DNA of 64,000 nt from Actinomadura hibisca NBRC 15177 (lineage in GTDB: Bacteria > Actinomycetota > Actinomycetes > Streptosporangiales > Streptosporangiaceae): contig NZ_BCRO01000002.1 of the NCBI RefSeq assembly GCF_001552635.1, forward strand, positions 1 to 64,000. The letters run 5' to 3'. Shown one piece after another: positions 26,761-34,626 of this stretch (the stretch's first letter is position 1; each line of letters begins with the position of its first letter). The notes below the pieces were generated by a model that saw nothing but the letters and a program-made list of their open reading frames with translations, searched no databases and was not told the origin of the DNA. A program made the position numbers and the translations under genes.

Positions 26761-27738
26761 GTGCGGGTCTACTCCATCCCGATGCGGACGCGGTTCCGCG
26801 GTATCACGCAGCGGGAGGGTGTGCTCATCCAGGGACCGGCGGGCTGGGGCGAGTTCTCGCCGTTCGCCGAGTACGGCCCGGCCGAGTCGGCCCGGTGGCT
26901 GGCGGCGGCGCGGGAGGCGGCCTTCGACGGCTGGCCCGCGCCGGTGCGCGACCGCGTGCCGGTCAACGTGACGGTCCCGGCGGTCGGGCCGGAGCGCGCC
27001 CACGAGATCGTGCGCGCCTCGGGCTGCGGCACCGCCAAGGTGAAGGTCGCCGAGCGCGGCCAGGGCGACGCCGACGACCTGGCCCGCGTGGAGGCGGTGC
27101 GCGACGCGATCGGCCCCGGCGGCCGGGTGCGGATCGACGTCAACGGCGGCTGGGACGTCGAGCACGCCGCCCGCATGATCCGCTGGCTGGACCGCTTCGA
27201 CCTGGAGTACGCCGAGCAGCCCTGCGCCACGCTGGAGGAGCTGGCCCGGGTGCGGCGCATGGTGGACGTGCCGGTGGCCGCCGACGAGTCGATCCGGCGC
27301 GCCGAGGACCCGCTGAAGGTCGCGGCGGCCGAGGCCGCCGACATCGCGGTGGTGAAGGTGCAGCCGCTGGGCGGCGTCGCGGCGGCGCTGCGCGTGGCCG
27401 AGGCCACCGGCCTGCCGGTGGTGGTGTCCAGCGCCGTGGAGACCTCGGTGGGCCTGGCGGCGGGGCTGGCGCTGGCCGCCGCGCTGCCCGAGCTGCCCTA
27501 CGCCTGCGGCCTGGCGACGATGGCGCTGCTGGAGGACGACGTGGTCGCCGCTCCGCTGGTCGCCGAGGACGGCATGATCGCGGTGCGGCGCCCGGCCGTG
27601 GACGAGACCGCCCTGGCCCGCTGGGAGGTCGGCGGCGAGACGGCCGAGCGCTGGCGGCTGCGCCTGGAGCAGGCCCGCGCCCACCTGGACCCGGCCGGCC
27701 CGCAGACCCCCGCGACGATCGAAGAGGCGCGTCGATGA
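26761..27738 (+). CDS. menC: o-succinylbenzoate synthase
   Basis: Enolase-superfamily dehydratase, 325 residues, converting SHCHC to o-succinylbenzoate. Visible active-site elements: the catalytic Lys in TAKVKV, metal ligands in RIDVNGGW (Asp), EYAEQP (Glu) and ADESI (Asp), and the second Lys in VVKVQPLGG. I place the start at GTG 26761, eight bases after a GGGGGG run, because VRVYSIPMRTRFRGI matches the usual N terminus; an ATG at 26683 or 26701 would give a longer form. It overlaps menD by four bases. Confidence 0.88.
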   Translation: MRVYSIPMRTRFRGITQREGVLIQGPAGWGEFSPFAEYGPAESARWLAAAREAAFDGWPAPVRDRVPVNVTVPAVGPERAHEIVRASGCGTAKVKVAERGQGDADDLARVEAVRDAIGPGGRVRIDVNGGWDVEHAARMIRWLDRFDLEYAEQPCATLEELARVRRMVDVPVAADESIRRAEDPLKVAAAEAADIAVVKVQPLGGVAAALRVAEATGLPVVVSSAVETSVGLAAGLALAAALPELPYACGLATMALLEDDVVAAPLVAEDGMIAVRRPAVDETALARWEVGGETAERWRLRLEQARAHLDPAGPQTPATIEEARR

Positions 27739-29405
27739 ACCCCGCCACCGCCCTGGCCACCGTCCTGGTGGACGAGTTCCTGCGCTGCGGCATGACCGAC
27801 GTGGTGCTGGCCCCCGGATCGCGGTCGGCGCCCCTGGCGCTGGCGCTGTACCACGCCGAGCAGGCGGGCCGGGTGCGGCTGCACGTGCGCGTGGACGAGC
27901 GCTCGGCGTCGTTCCTGGCGCTGGGCATGGCCAAACGCTCGGCCCGGCCGGTCGCGCTGATCTGCACCTCCGGCACCGCCGCCGCCAACTTCCACCCCGC
28001 GGTGATCGAGGCGCACGAGTCGGGCGTGCCGCTGATCGTGCTGACCGCCGACCGGCCGCCCGAGCTGCGCGACACCGGCGCCAACCAGACCGTCGACCAG
28101 GTCAAGCTGTACGGCACCGCGGCGCGCTGGAGCACCGAGATCGGCGTGCCGGAGAACCGGCCCGGCATGGTCGCCTACTGGCGGTCGCTGGTCAGCCGCG
28201 CCTGGGGGCTGGCGCAGGCGCCGGTGGCCGGGCCGGTGCACCTGAACGCCGCCTTCCGCGAGCCGCTGATCCCCGACGGCGACGAGTCGTGGTGCGAGCC
28301 GCTGGACGGCGACGCGACCGGCGCCTGGACCAAGATCCGGGCGGCGACGCCGGGCTCGGTGCTGCACGTGCCGCCGACCCGGCGCGGGGTGCTGGTGGTC
28401 GGCGACGGCGCGGCCAACGTCAAGCGGTACGTGGCGGCGGCGTCGATGGCGGGCTGGCCGGTGCTCGCCGAGCCCAACGGCAACGCCCGCTACGGCGACC
28501 ACGCCCTGTCGGCGCACCACTTCCTGCTGGGCGTGCCGGAGTTCGTGGAGCGGCACCGGCCCGAGGTGGTGGTGACCATCGGCAAGCCGGGCCTGTCGCG
28601 GCCGCTGCTGTCGCTGCTGCGCCGCGCCGAGGAGCACATCGTGCTGTCGCCGGACCTGTCGCGCTGGCCCGACCCGGTGCGGTCGGCCACCCAGGTCGCC
28701 CAGGACATCGAGATCCCGGTGGTGTCGGGCGACGACGCGTGGCTGAAGTCCTGGCGCGCGGCCGACCTGGCGGCGGCCTCGGCGGTGGACGAGGTGCTGG
28801 ACGCCCACCCGGAGGTGACCGAGCCGCGCCTGGCCCGCGACCTGGTCGCGGGCCTGCCGGGCGGGTCGCTGCTGTTCACCGCCGCGTCCATGCCGATCCG
28901 CGACCTGGACCAGGTGATGCGGCCCCGGCGCGGCATCCGCGTGATGGCCAACCGGGGCGCCAGCGGCATCGACGGCCTGGTGTCCACCGCGATGGGCGCG
29001 GCGCTGGTGCACAGCGGCCGCTCCTACGCGCTGCTGGGCGACCTGTCGTTCCTGCACGACCAGAACGGCCTGATCCTGGGGCCCGAGGAACGCCGCCCGG
29101 ACCTGGCGCTGGTGGTGGTCAACAACGCCGGGGGAGGGATCTTCTCGCTGCTGCCGCAGGCGGCGCTGCGCGGCCCGTTCGAGCGGGTGTTCGGCACCCC
29201 GCACCAGGTGGACCTGGAGGCGGTCGCGGCGGCCCACCGGCTGCCCTACAAGCGGCTGGAGGCGGCCGCCGACCTGCCCAAGGCGCTGGTGGGGGAGGGG
29301 CTGCGGATGATCGAGGCCCGCACCGACCGGGAGGGCAACGCCGTGCTGCACGGCGAGATGCGCCAAGCCGCGCACCACGCGGTGCGCGGCCTGCTCGCGA
29401 GCTGA
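27735..29405 (+). CDS. menD: SEPHCHC synthase (menaquinone biosynthesis)
   Basis: Thiamine diphosphate enzyme, 556 residues, joining 2-oxoglutarate and isochorismate. N-terminal ALVDEFLRCG-like start (LATVLVDEFLRCGMTDVVLA), then APGSRSAPLA, the conserved CTSGTAAANFHPAV, DRPPELRDTGANQT, and in the C-terminal pyrophosphate domain NRGASGIDGLVSTA and LLGDLSFLHDQNGL followed by VVNNAGGGIFSLLPQ. The ATG overlaps the menC stop. A hairpin with a T-run ends the unit. Confidence 0.94.
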   Translation: MNPATALATVLVDEFLRCGMTDVVLAPGSRSAPLALALYHAEQAGRVRLHVRVDERSASFLALGMAKRSARPVALICTSGTAAANFHPAVIEAHESGVPLIVLTADRPPELRDTGANQTVDQVKLYGTAARWSTEIGVPENRPGMVAYWRSLVSRAWGLAQAPVAGPVHLNAAFREPLIPDGDESWCEPLDGDATGAWTKIRAATPGSVLHVPPTRRGVLVVGDGAANVKRYVAAASMAGWPVLAEPNGNARYGDHALSAHHFLLGVPEFVERHRPEVVVTIGKPGLSRPLLSLLRRAEEHIVLSPDLSRWPDPVRSATQVAQDIEIPVVSGDDAWLKSWRAADLAAASAVDEVLDAHPEVTEPRLARDLVAGLPGGSLLFTAASMPIRDLDQVMRPRRGIRVMANRGASGIDGLVSTAMGAALVHSGRSYALLGDLSFLHDQNGLILGPEERRPDLALVVVNNAGGGIFSLLPQAALRGPFERVFGTPHQVDLEAVAAAHRLPYKRLEAAADLPKALVGEGLRMIEARTDREGNAVLHGEMRQAAHHAVRGLLAS

Positions 29406-29426
29406 GGAGGGGGCGGGACGCCGCCG

Positions 29427-29455
29427 GGGACGGCGGAGCCGTCCCTCCTTTTTAT
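29427..29455 (+). terminator. rho-independent terminator of menCD
   Basis: 8-bp stem GGGACGGC / GCCGTCCC (29427-29434 with 29438-29445), three-base loop, followed by TCCTTTTTAT. Confidence 0.8.
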
Positions 29456-29468
29456 CTCAGCACTCAAC

Positions 29469-29479
29469 TTACAATGTAA
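29469..29479. promoter_or_regulatory. TTAC-AAT-GTAA inverted repeat
   Basis: 11-bp inverted repeat within ACTTACAATGTAAAGG, very similar to the candidate TetR operator at 4730-4745. It lies between two convergent genes, where an operator would not be expected, so it may be part of a terminator region or a leftover promoter. Confidence 0.35.
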
Positions 29480-29482
29480 AGG

Positions 29483-29518
29483 TGGTGGCTGGAGATGGAT
29501 ATCCATCTCCAGCCACCA
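29483..29518. repeat. 36-bp perfect palindrome in a convergent intergenic region
   Basis: Perfect palindrome with 18-base arms and no loop, centred on GGAT|ATCC between 29500 and 29501. It lies between the menD terminator and the convergent phosphatase gene. A transcript in either direction would fold into a long hairpin, so a bidirectional terminator is most likely; a protein-binding palindrome is the alternative. Confidence 0.75.
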
Positions 29519-29563
29519 TCCAAAAACCTCCACAACGAAAAGCGCGCAGAATCGGGGAGCGGT

Positions 29564-30394
29564 TCAGTCGACCAGGCGGGCGCGCAGGGCGGCGGTGTCC
29601 TCGTCGGTCCAGCCGCGGGTGGTCAGCCAGGCGGTGACGCCGCCGTGCTCCTCGTCCAAGCGGGTGAGGAACTTGTCCATGATCGCGGCGTGCGGGGTGT
29701 GGCTGTCGGCGGGCCGGGAGTCGAGGTCGGCGGCGTAGGTGTCGCTGGCGCGCAGGCGGTCGAGGATCTGGGGGAGGCGCTCGCCGGTCTGGGCGTAGTC
29801 GGTGACGACGGCTTGGCGGGTGACGCCGGCGACGGTGAGGGCCAGGGCGCAGACGACGCCGGTGCGGTCCTTGCCGGCGGCGCAGTGGACCAGGGCGGCG
29901 CCGTCGGTGCGGGCCATGACGCGGAGGGCGGCGATGACGGAGTCGGCGCGGTCGCGGAGGTAGCCGAGGTAGTGGCCGGTGGAGCGTTCCTGTTCGGGGC
30001 CGTGGTCGCGGCGTTGTTGCCAGGGGAGGACCTTGTCGATGTCGACCGGGCCGGTTCCGGGGGCGTTGCCGTCGGTGGGGGTGTCGGCGGCGACGTCGGT
30101 GTGGCGGCCGCCTTCGGAGAACAGGGAGAGGTGGTGGACGGTCACCGAGGGGGTGCGGGTGAGGGGTCCGGGTCCTTCGAGGTGGACTTCGGGGTCGCTG
30201 CGCAGGTCGATGACGTTCTTGAGGCGGTAGTGGTCGAGCAGGAGGCGCGTGTCGGTGACGGTGAGGTCCTGGAGGTTGTCGGCGCGCAGGACGCGGCCGA
30301 GGCGGGTGGTGCCTCCGTCGGTGGTGGGGAGTCCGCCCAGGTCGCGGACGTTGACCGCACCTTCGAGATCGATCCATCGCGTGCGCTCGCTCAT
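29564..30394 (-). CDS. tyrosine/lipid phosphatase, Y_phosphatase3 (PtpB-like) family
   Basis: A 276-residue cysteine phosphatase. The P-loop HCAAGKDRTGV is at residues 170-180, with nucleophile Cys171 and Arg177; the Lys and Asp inside the loop (AGKDR) are the hallmark of the MptpB/LipA-like group that also acts on phosphoinositides. N-terminal NVRDLGGLPTTDGGTTRLGR is the family signature. No signal peptide is visible. It is a single-gene unit; targets are unknown. Confidence 0.9.
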   Translation of the reverse strand: MSERTRWIDLEGAVNVRDLGGLPTTDGGTTRLGRVLRADNLQDLTVTDTRLLLDHYRLKNVIDLRSDPEVHLEGPGPLTRTPSVTVHHLSLFSEGGRHTDVAADTPTDGNAPGTGPVDIDKVLPWQQRRDHGPEQERSTGHYLGYLRDRADSVIAALRVMARTDGAALVHCAAGKDRTGVVCALALTVAGVTRQAVVTDYAQTGERLPQILDRLRASDTYAADLDSRPADSHTPHAAIMDKFLTRLDEEHGGVTAWLTTRGWTDEDTAALRARLVD

Positions 30395-30748
30395 GGGTGG
30401 GGACTTTATCGGGGGGCCGTGACCTTTCCTTTACCCGGGGGTCGGGTGGGGGTGGGGTCGCGGGGTTGTCAAGGGGGGTTTGTTCCACCGGTGTCGGGGG
30501 GCTGGGCCCCGTGTGCGGGGGGCGGTGGGCGGTCAGGCTGGAGGCCGTCAGTGATGGTCTAGCTCGCGGGAGTGAGGAGGGGTGGGACCTGGGAGCCAGG
30601 TGGTGGATGGCTCCGTTGCGGGGCGACCGCTCGGTGCTCGGGTCCTTAGGTTCGTGGTGTGGGCGCTGTCGCGCCCGGTCCGTGCCTGGTCGGGGGTTGG
30701 CCCGGCCGTCCCGCCCTGTTCGCTTCGGCTCGTCTTCTGGAGGACTGT
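30395..30748. other. 354-base intergenic region, no gene seen
   Basis: G-rich, divergent space between the phosphatase and desaturase genes. It must hold both promoters. I see no convincing -10/-35 pair, repeat or RNA structure in it. Confidence 0.5.
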
Positions 30749-31771
30749 ATGACCCTCGCCGTGACCGACCCGCCCGTGCGGACGGCCAGTGATTTCGGGC
30801 CGTTGGCGAAGCGGGTGCGTGCCGCCGGGCTGCTGGAGCGCCGTCGGGGTTACTACGTGCGGGCGATCGGGTTGAACCTGGCGGCGACGGCGGGTGTGTG
30901 GGCGCTGGTGGGGTGGGCGTCGGCGTCGTGGTGGGTGGTGTTGCTGGGGGTTCCGCTGGCGTTGTTGTCGACGCGGACGGGGTTCCTGGGGCATGACGCG
31001 GGTCATCGTCAGATCGCGAGGTCGCCGCGGGTGAACCGGGCGCTGGGGTTGTTCCTGGGCGATGTGATGTTGGGGATGGGGTACGGGTGGTGGAACGACA
31101 AGCACAACCGGCATCACGCGAATCCGAACCATGTGGACAAGGACCCCGATGTGGGGGAGGGCGTGCTGGCGTGGACGCGTGAGCAGGCGGGTCGGCGTCG
31201 GGGCGCGGGGGCGTGGTTGATCCGGCACCAGGCGGGGTTGTTCTTTCCGCTGCTGTTGCTGGAGGGGTTGAATCTGCAGGTCAGCAGTGTGCTGTATCTG
31301 CGGGGCAAGGCGTGGCGGGAGCGGTTGCTGGAGGGGACGCTGCTGGCGGTGCACCTGGTGGGGTATCTGGTGCTGGCGTTCACGTTGTTGTCGCCGGGGA
31401 AGGCGATCGTGTTGATGATGGTGCACCAGGGGTTGTTCGGGGTGCATCTGGGGGCGGCGTTCGCGCACAACCACAAGGGGATGGCGATGCCGGGTCCGGA
31501 CGAGAAGTGGGATCACTTGCGGCGGCAGGTGTTGACGTCGCGGAACGTGCGCGGGGGTGTGGTGAATGACTGGTTGCTGGGTGGGTTGAACTACCAGATC
31601 GAGCACCATCTGTTCCCGAGTGTGCCGCGGCCGGTGTTGCGGCGGTTGCAGCCGATCGTGCGGGAGCACTGTGAGCGGGTGGGGCTGCCGTACACGGAGA
31701 CGGGGATGGTCGAGTCGTACCGGCAGGCGCTGGGGCACATGCACGAGGTGGGGGAGCCGCTGCGGGGCTGA
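30749..31771 (+). CDS. membrane fatty acid desaturase
   Basis: A 340-residue, di-iron, membrane-bound acyl desaturase. All three histidine boxes are present: HDAGH at 82-86, HNRHH at 119-123 and QIEHH at 283-287. Hydrophobic spans lie near 42-75, 165-180 and 195-232. The Q-x-x-HH third box, where Q replaces H, is typical of front-end and linoleoyl-type desaturases, though this protein has no cytochrome b5 domain. Start ATG 30749 follows TGGAGGA. It may adjust membrane fluidity; the acyl position is unknown. Confidence 0.9.
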   Translation: MTLAVTDPPVRTASDFGPLAKRVRAAGLLERRRGYYVRAIGLNLAATAGVWALVGWASASWWVVLLGVPLALLSTRTGFLGHDAGHRQIARSPRVNRALGLFLGDVMLGMGYGWWNDKHNRHHANPNHVDKDPDVGEGVLAWTREQAGRRRGAGAWLIRHQAGLFFPLLLLEGLNLQVSSVLYLRGKAWRERLLEGTLLAVHLVGYLVLAFTLLSPGKAIVLMMVHQGLFGVHLGAAFAHNHKGMAMPGPDEKWDHLRRQVLTSRNVRGGVVNDWLLGGLNYQIEHHLFPSVPRPVLRRLQPIVREHCERVGLPYTETGMVESYRQALGHMHEVGEPLRG

Positions 31772-31833
31772 GGGTCCTGCCTGCGGAGGGTTCCGCCGCG
31801 TGGGGTCGTGGGGGCGCGTAGGCTTGGGCGGTT

Positions 31834-32646
31834 ATGCCTGAGGGACACACCATTCATCGTTTGGCCGCCGAGCATCGGGAGATGTTCGGCGGCCGTGTCG
31901 TGCGTGTCGAGAGTCCGCAGGGGCGGTTCTCGGAGGGGGCGGCGCGGTTGGACGGCCGCCGTCTGTTGGAGGCCGACGCGCATGGCAAGCATCTGTTGTT
32001 GGGGTTCGAGGGTGAGCGGGTGTTGCACGTTCATCTGGGGATCTACGGGAAAGTGGCGTTCGGGGGGTTGCCGGTGCCGGCTCCGGTGGGGGCGGTGCGG
32101 TTGCGGCTGGTGGGTGCGGGCGGGTATGCGGATCTGCGGGGGCCGAACGCGTGCGAGCTGCTGGAGCCGGGTGAGGTGAAGGTGCTGCACGACCGGCTGG
32201 GGCCTGATCCGTTGCGGGCGGACGGCGATCCGGAGCGGGCGTGGCGGCGGGTGCGGCGGAGCCGGACGTCGATCGCGGCGTTGTTGATGGATCAGTCGGT
32301 GGTGGCGGGTCCGGGCAACATCTACCGGGCGGAGGTGTTGTTCCGTCAGGGGGTGCATCCGCTGGTGGCGGGGCGGGACCTGGGGGCCGGTGAGTGGGCG
32401 CGGATCTGGGCGGATCTGGTGGTGCTGATGGCCGAGGGTGTGCGGACGGGGCGGATCGACACGGTGCGGCCGGAGCACATGCCGGAGGCGATGGGGCGGG
32501 CGCCGCGGGTGGACGGTCACGGTGGTGAGGTGTACGTGTACCGGCGTGCGGGGTCGGGGTGCCTGGTGTGCGGGAGCGTGGTGCGGGCCGAGGTGCTGGT
32601 GGGGCGGAACCTGTTCTGGTGTCCGGGGTGCCAGCCGGAACGTTGA
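31834..32646 (+). CDS. nei2: Fpg/Nei family DNA glycosylase/AP lyase, Nei2-like
   Basis: Base-excision repair enzyme of 270 residues acting on oxidised pyrimidines. After removal of Met the catalytic Pro-Glu pair is exposed in PEGHTIHR; the H2TH region appears as SIAALLMDQSVVAGPGNIYRAEVLF, and the C-terminal zinc finger has CLVCG and CPGC pairs near 245-267. The PEGHT start and the length match the actinobacterial Nei2 group rather than MutM (PELPE). It is encoded 63 bases after the desaturase gene and could be cotranscribed with it. Confidence 0.88.
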   Translation: MPEGHTIHRLAAEHREMFGGRVVRVESPQGRFSEGAARLDGRRLLEADAHGKHLLLGFEGERVLHVHLGIYGKVAFGGLPVPAPVGAVRLRLVGAGGYADLRGPNACELLEPGEVKVLHDRLGPDPLRADGDPERAWRRVRRSRTSIAALLMDQSVVAGPGNIYRAEVLFRQGVHPLVAGRDLGAGEWARIWADLVVLMAEGVRTGRIDTVRPEHMPEAMGRAPRVDGHGGEVYVYRRAGSGCLVCGSVVRAEVLVGRNLFWCPGCQPER

Positions 32647-32694
32647 TCGCCCGGTCGGCCGGCCCGCACAACGACGGGCCGGCCGGGGGTGGGG

Positions 32695-33981
32695 TCAGCG
32701 GGTGCTGTCGGCCGTGTTGTCGGCCGTGTTGTCGGCCGTGTTGTCGGCCGTGTTGTCGGCCTGGGCGGGGGCGGCGATGACGTCGTCGGTTGCGTCGTCG
32801 GTGGCGGTGGCGGGGGTGCCGGTGTTCTTGCGGGTGGCCAGGGCGTGGGCGAGGGGTTCGGCGGCGCGGGCCAGTAGGGGGCCGACGATGGCCAGGATGA
32901 GGACGTAGGCGGCGGCCAGGGGGCCGAGTTCGGCGTTGGTTCCGGCGGCGACGGCGAGTCCGGCGATGACGATGTTGAACTCGCCGCGGGGGATGAGGGC
33001 GGCGCCGGCGCGCAGGCGGCCGGGGGTGGAGATGCCGGCGCGGCGGGCGGCGAGCCAGCCGGTGCCGAGTTTGGTGGTGACGCCGGCGAGGGCGAGCAGG
33101 GCGGCGATGCCGAGGACGGGGGGCAGGTCGGCGGGGTCGGTGTGCAGGCCGAAGAAGACGAAGAACACGGCGGCGAACAGGTCGCGCAGGGGTTCCAGGA
33201 GTTTCTGGGCGCTGTGGGCGAGGGGTCCGGACAGGGCGATGCCGACGAGGAAGGCACCGACGGCGGCGGAGACCTGGAGTTGCTGGGCGATGCCGGCGAC
33301 CAGGAGGGTGAGGCCGAGGACCTTCAGGAGCAGGACCTCGTCGCTGGGGCTGGCGACGAAGCGTTCGACGAGGCGGCCGTGGCGCAGGGCGACGAACAGG
33401 ATGACGGTGATGGTGACGGCGGCGATGCCGAGGGCGGTGAGGCCGCCGACGAGTCCGGCTCCGGCGAGCAGGGCGGTGAGGATGGGCAGGTAGGCGGCCA
33501 TGGCGAGGTCTTCGAAGACCAGGACCGACAGGACGGCGGGGGTCTCGCGGTTGCCGAGCCAGCCGAGGTCGCCGATGACCTTGGCGGTGATGCCGGAGGA
33601 GGTGACGTAGGTGATGCCGCCCATGGCGACGGCGGCGACCGGTCCCCAGCCCAGGAGCAGGGCGGCGATGACGCCGGGGGCGGCGTTGAGGGCGAGGTCG
33701 GCGAGGCCGACGGGGGCGGAGCTGCGCAGGGTGCCGACGAGTTCGTCGGCGGTGTATTCGAGGCCGAGGGTGAACAGCAGGAGGATGACGCCGACTTCGG
33801 CGCCGATGGCGACGAAGTCCTCGCTGGCGCCCAGGGGCAGGACGCCGCCGGAGCCGAAGGCGAGTCCGGCCAGCAGGTAGAGGGGGATGGGGGAGATGGA
33901 GAAGCGGACCGAGACGGCGCCGAGCAGTCCGAGGCCGAGGATGATGGCGCCGAGTTCGATGAGTTGGACGGCGGTGTGCAC
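32695..33981 (-). CDS. KhtU/KefB-type cation:proton antiporter (CPA2)
   Basis: A 428-residue membrane antiporter with about 12 helices and no C-terminal NAD-binding domain. Motifs include FSISPIPLYLLAGLAFG, LGLEYTADELVG, VTSSGITAKVIGDLGW and LRDLFAAVFFVFFGLHTDP. It follows, by 12 bases, a gene for a TrkA-C regulatory subunit; the pair is laid out like KhtTU, a K+/H+ antiporter. The C-terminal tail ends in a tetrapeptide array (TADN) encoded by a 12-bp DNA repeat, which is not part of the transport fold. Confidence 0.87.
   Translation of the reverse strand: MHTAVQLIELGAIILGLGLLGAVSVRFSISPIPLYLLAGLAFGSGGVLPLGASEDFVAIGAEVGVILLLFTLGLEYTADELVGTLRSSAPVGLADLALNAAPGVIAALLLGWGPVAAVAMGGITYVTSSGITAKVIGDLGWLGNRETPAVLSVLVFEDLAMAAYLPILTALLAGAGLVGGLTALGIAAVTITVILFVALRHGRLVERFVASPSDEVLLLKVLGLTLLVAGIAQQLQVSAAVGAFLVGIALSGPLAHSAQKLLEPLRDLFAAVFFVFFGLHTDPADLPPVLGIAALLALAGVTTKLGTGWLAARRAGISTPGRLRAGAALIPRGEFNIVIAGLAVAAGTNAELGPLAAAYVLILAIVGPLLARAAEPLAHALATRKNTGTPATATDDATDDVIAAPAQADNTADNTADNTADNTADSTR
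32702..32761. repeat. five tandem 12-bp repeats in the antiporter gene
   Basis: GTGTTGTCGGCC is present four times in a row at 32714-32761, with a one-base variant at 32702-32713. On the coding strand it yields (TADN)4-TADS. Its length being a multiple of three allows the copy number to change without shifting the frame. Confidence 0.85.
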
Positions 33982-33993
33982 GGGCGGGGGCCT

Positions 33994-34476
33994 CTATCCG
34001 TCGGTGAGGATGGCCGCGACGGCGGCGGTGCCCTCGCCGGTGCCGACGACCATCACGGTGTCGCCGGGGGCGAACAGGAAGTCGGGGCGGGGGCTGGCCA
34101 GGACGCGGCCGTCGCGGATGACGGCGACGATGGAGGCGCCGGTGCGGGTGCGGGCCTGGGTGTCGGCGAGGGCGCGGCCGGAGTAGGGGGAGCCGGGGGT
34201 GATGGGGATCTGTTCGGTGACCAGTCCCTCGACCTGGCGGTGGAGGTCGGCGAGGCGTTCGACGACGCGGCCGGTGCCGAGGAGTTCGGCGATGGCGTTG
34301 GCCTCCTCCGGCGTCAGGGCGACGGTGGCCACGCAGGTGTCGGGGTCGTCCTTGCCGTAGACGACCAGGTCGCGGCGGCCGTTGCGGTGGGAGATCACCC
34401 CGAGTTGGCGGCCGCGGGCGGTGGTGAGCACGTGCTGGAGCCCGATGCCCGGCAGGGCGGTGCGTTCGACGTCCAC
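33994..34476 (-). CDS. KhtT-like antiporter regulatory subunit with TrkA-C (RCK_C) domain
   Basis: A 160-residue cytosolic protein. Residues 75-160 form an RCK_C/TrkA-C domain (TGASIVAVIRDGRVLASP, DTVMVVGTGEGTAAV), the N-terminal part resembles KhtT (ALPGIGLQHVLTTARGRQLG). It should bind a ligand and gate the antiporter encoded 12 bases downstream. RCK_C domains of this type bind c-di-AMP in several Gram-positive bacteria, so that is a candidate ligand; the sequence alone does not prove it. Confidence 0.85.
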   Translation of the reverse strand: MDVERTALPGIGLQHVLTTARGRQLGVISHRNGRRDLVVYGKDDPDTCVATVALTPEEANAIAELLGTGRVVERLADLHRQVEGLVTEQIPITPGSPYSGRALADTQARTRTGASIVAVIRDGRVLASPRPDFLFAPGDTVMVVGTGEGTAAVAAILTDG

Positions 34477-34626
34477 GGTCCCTCTTCACCCGTCAAGTTC
34501 CAAAGCGGCGTTGACCACCATAAAGCACGACACAAAGGACTGCATTCCGGGCGTCCGTGATCCGGGCGTGCAGGTCAAGGCGGGGTCAAAGCGGGACCAT
34601 TTGCAAGGAAAGTAAGCCGGGCGGGG

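Noticed and set aside
31832..34489. Long minus-strand open frame across the Nei2 and antiporter genes
   Set aside because: Product is almost pure Arg/Pro/His/Ala; it is a shifted-frame shadow of the antiporter and regulator genes.
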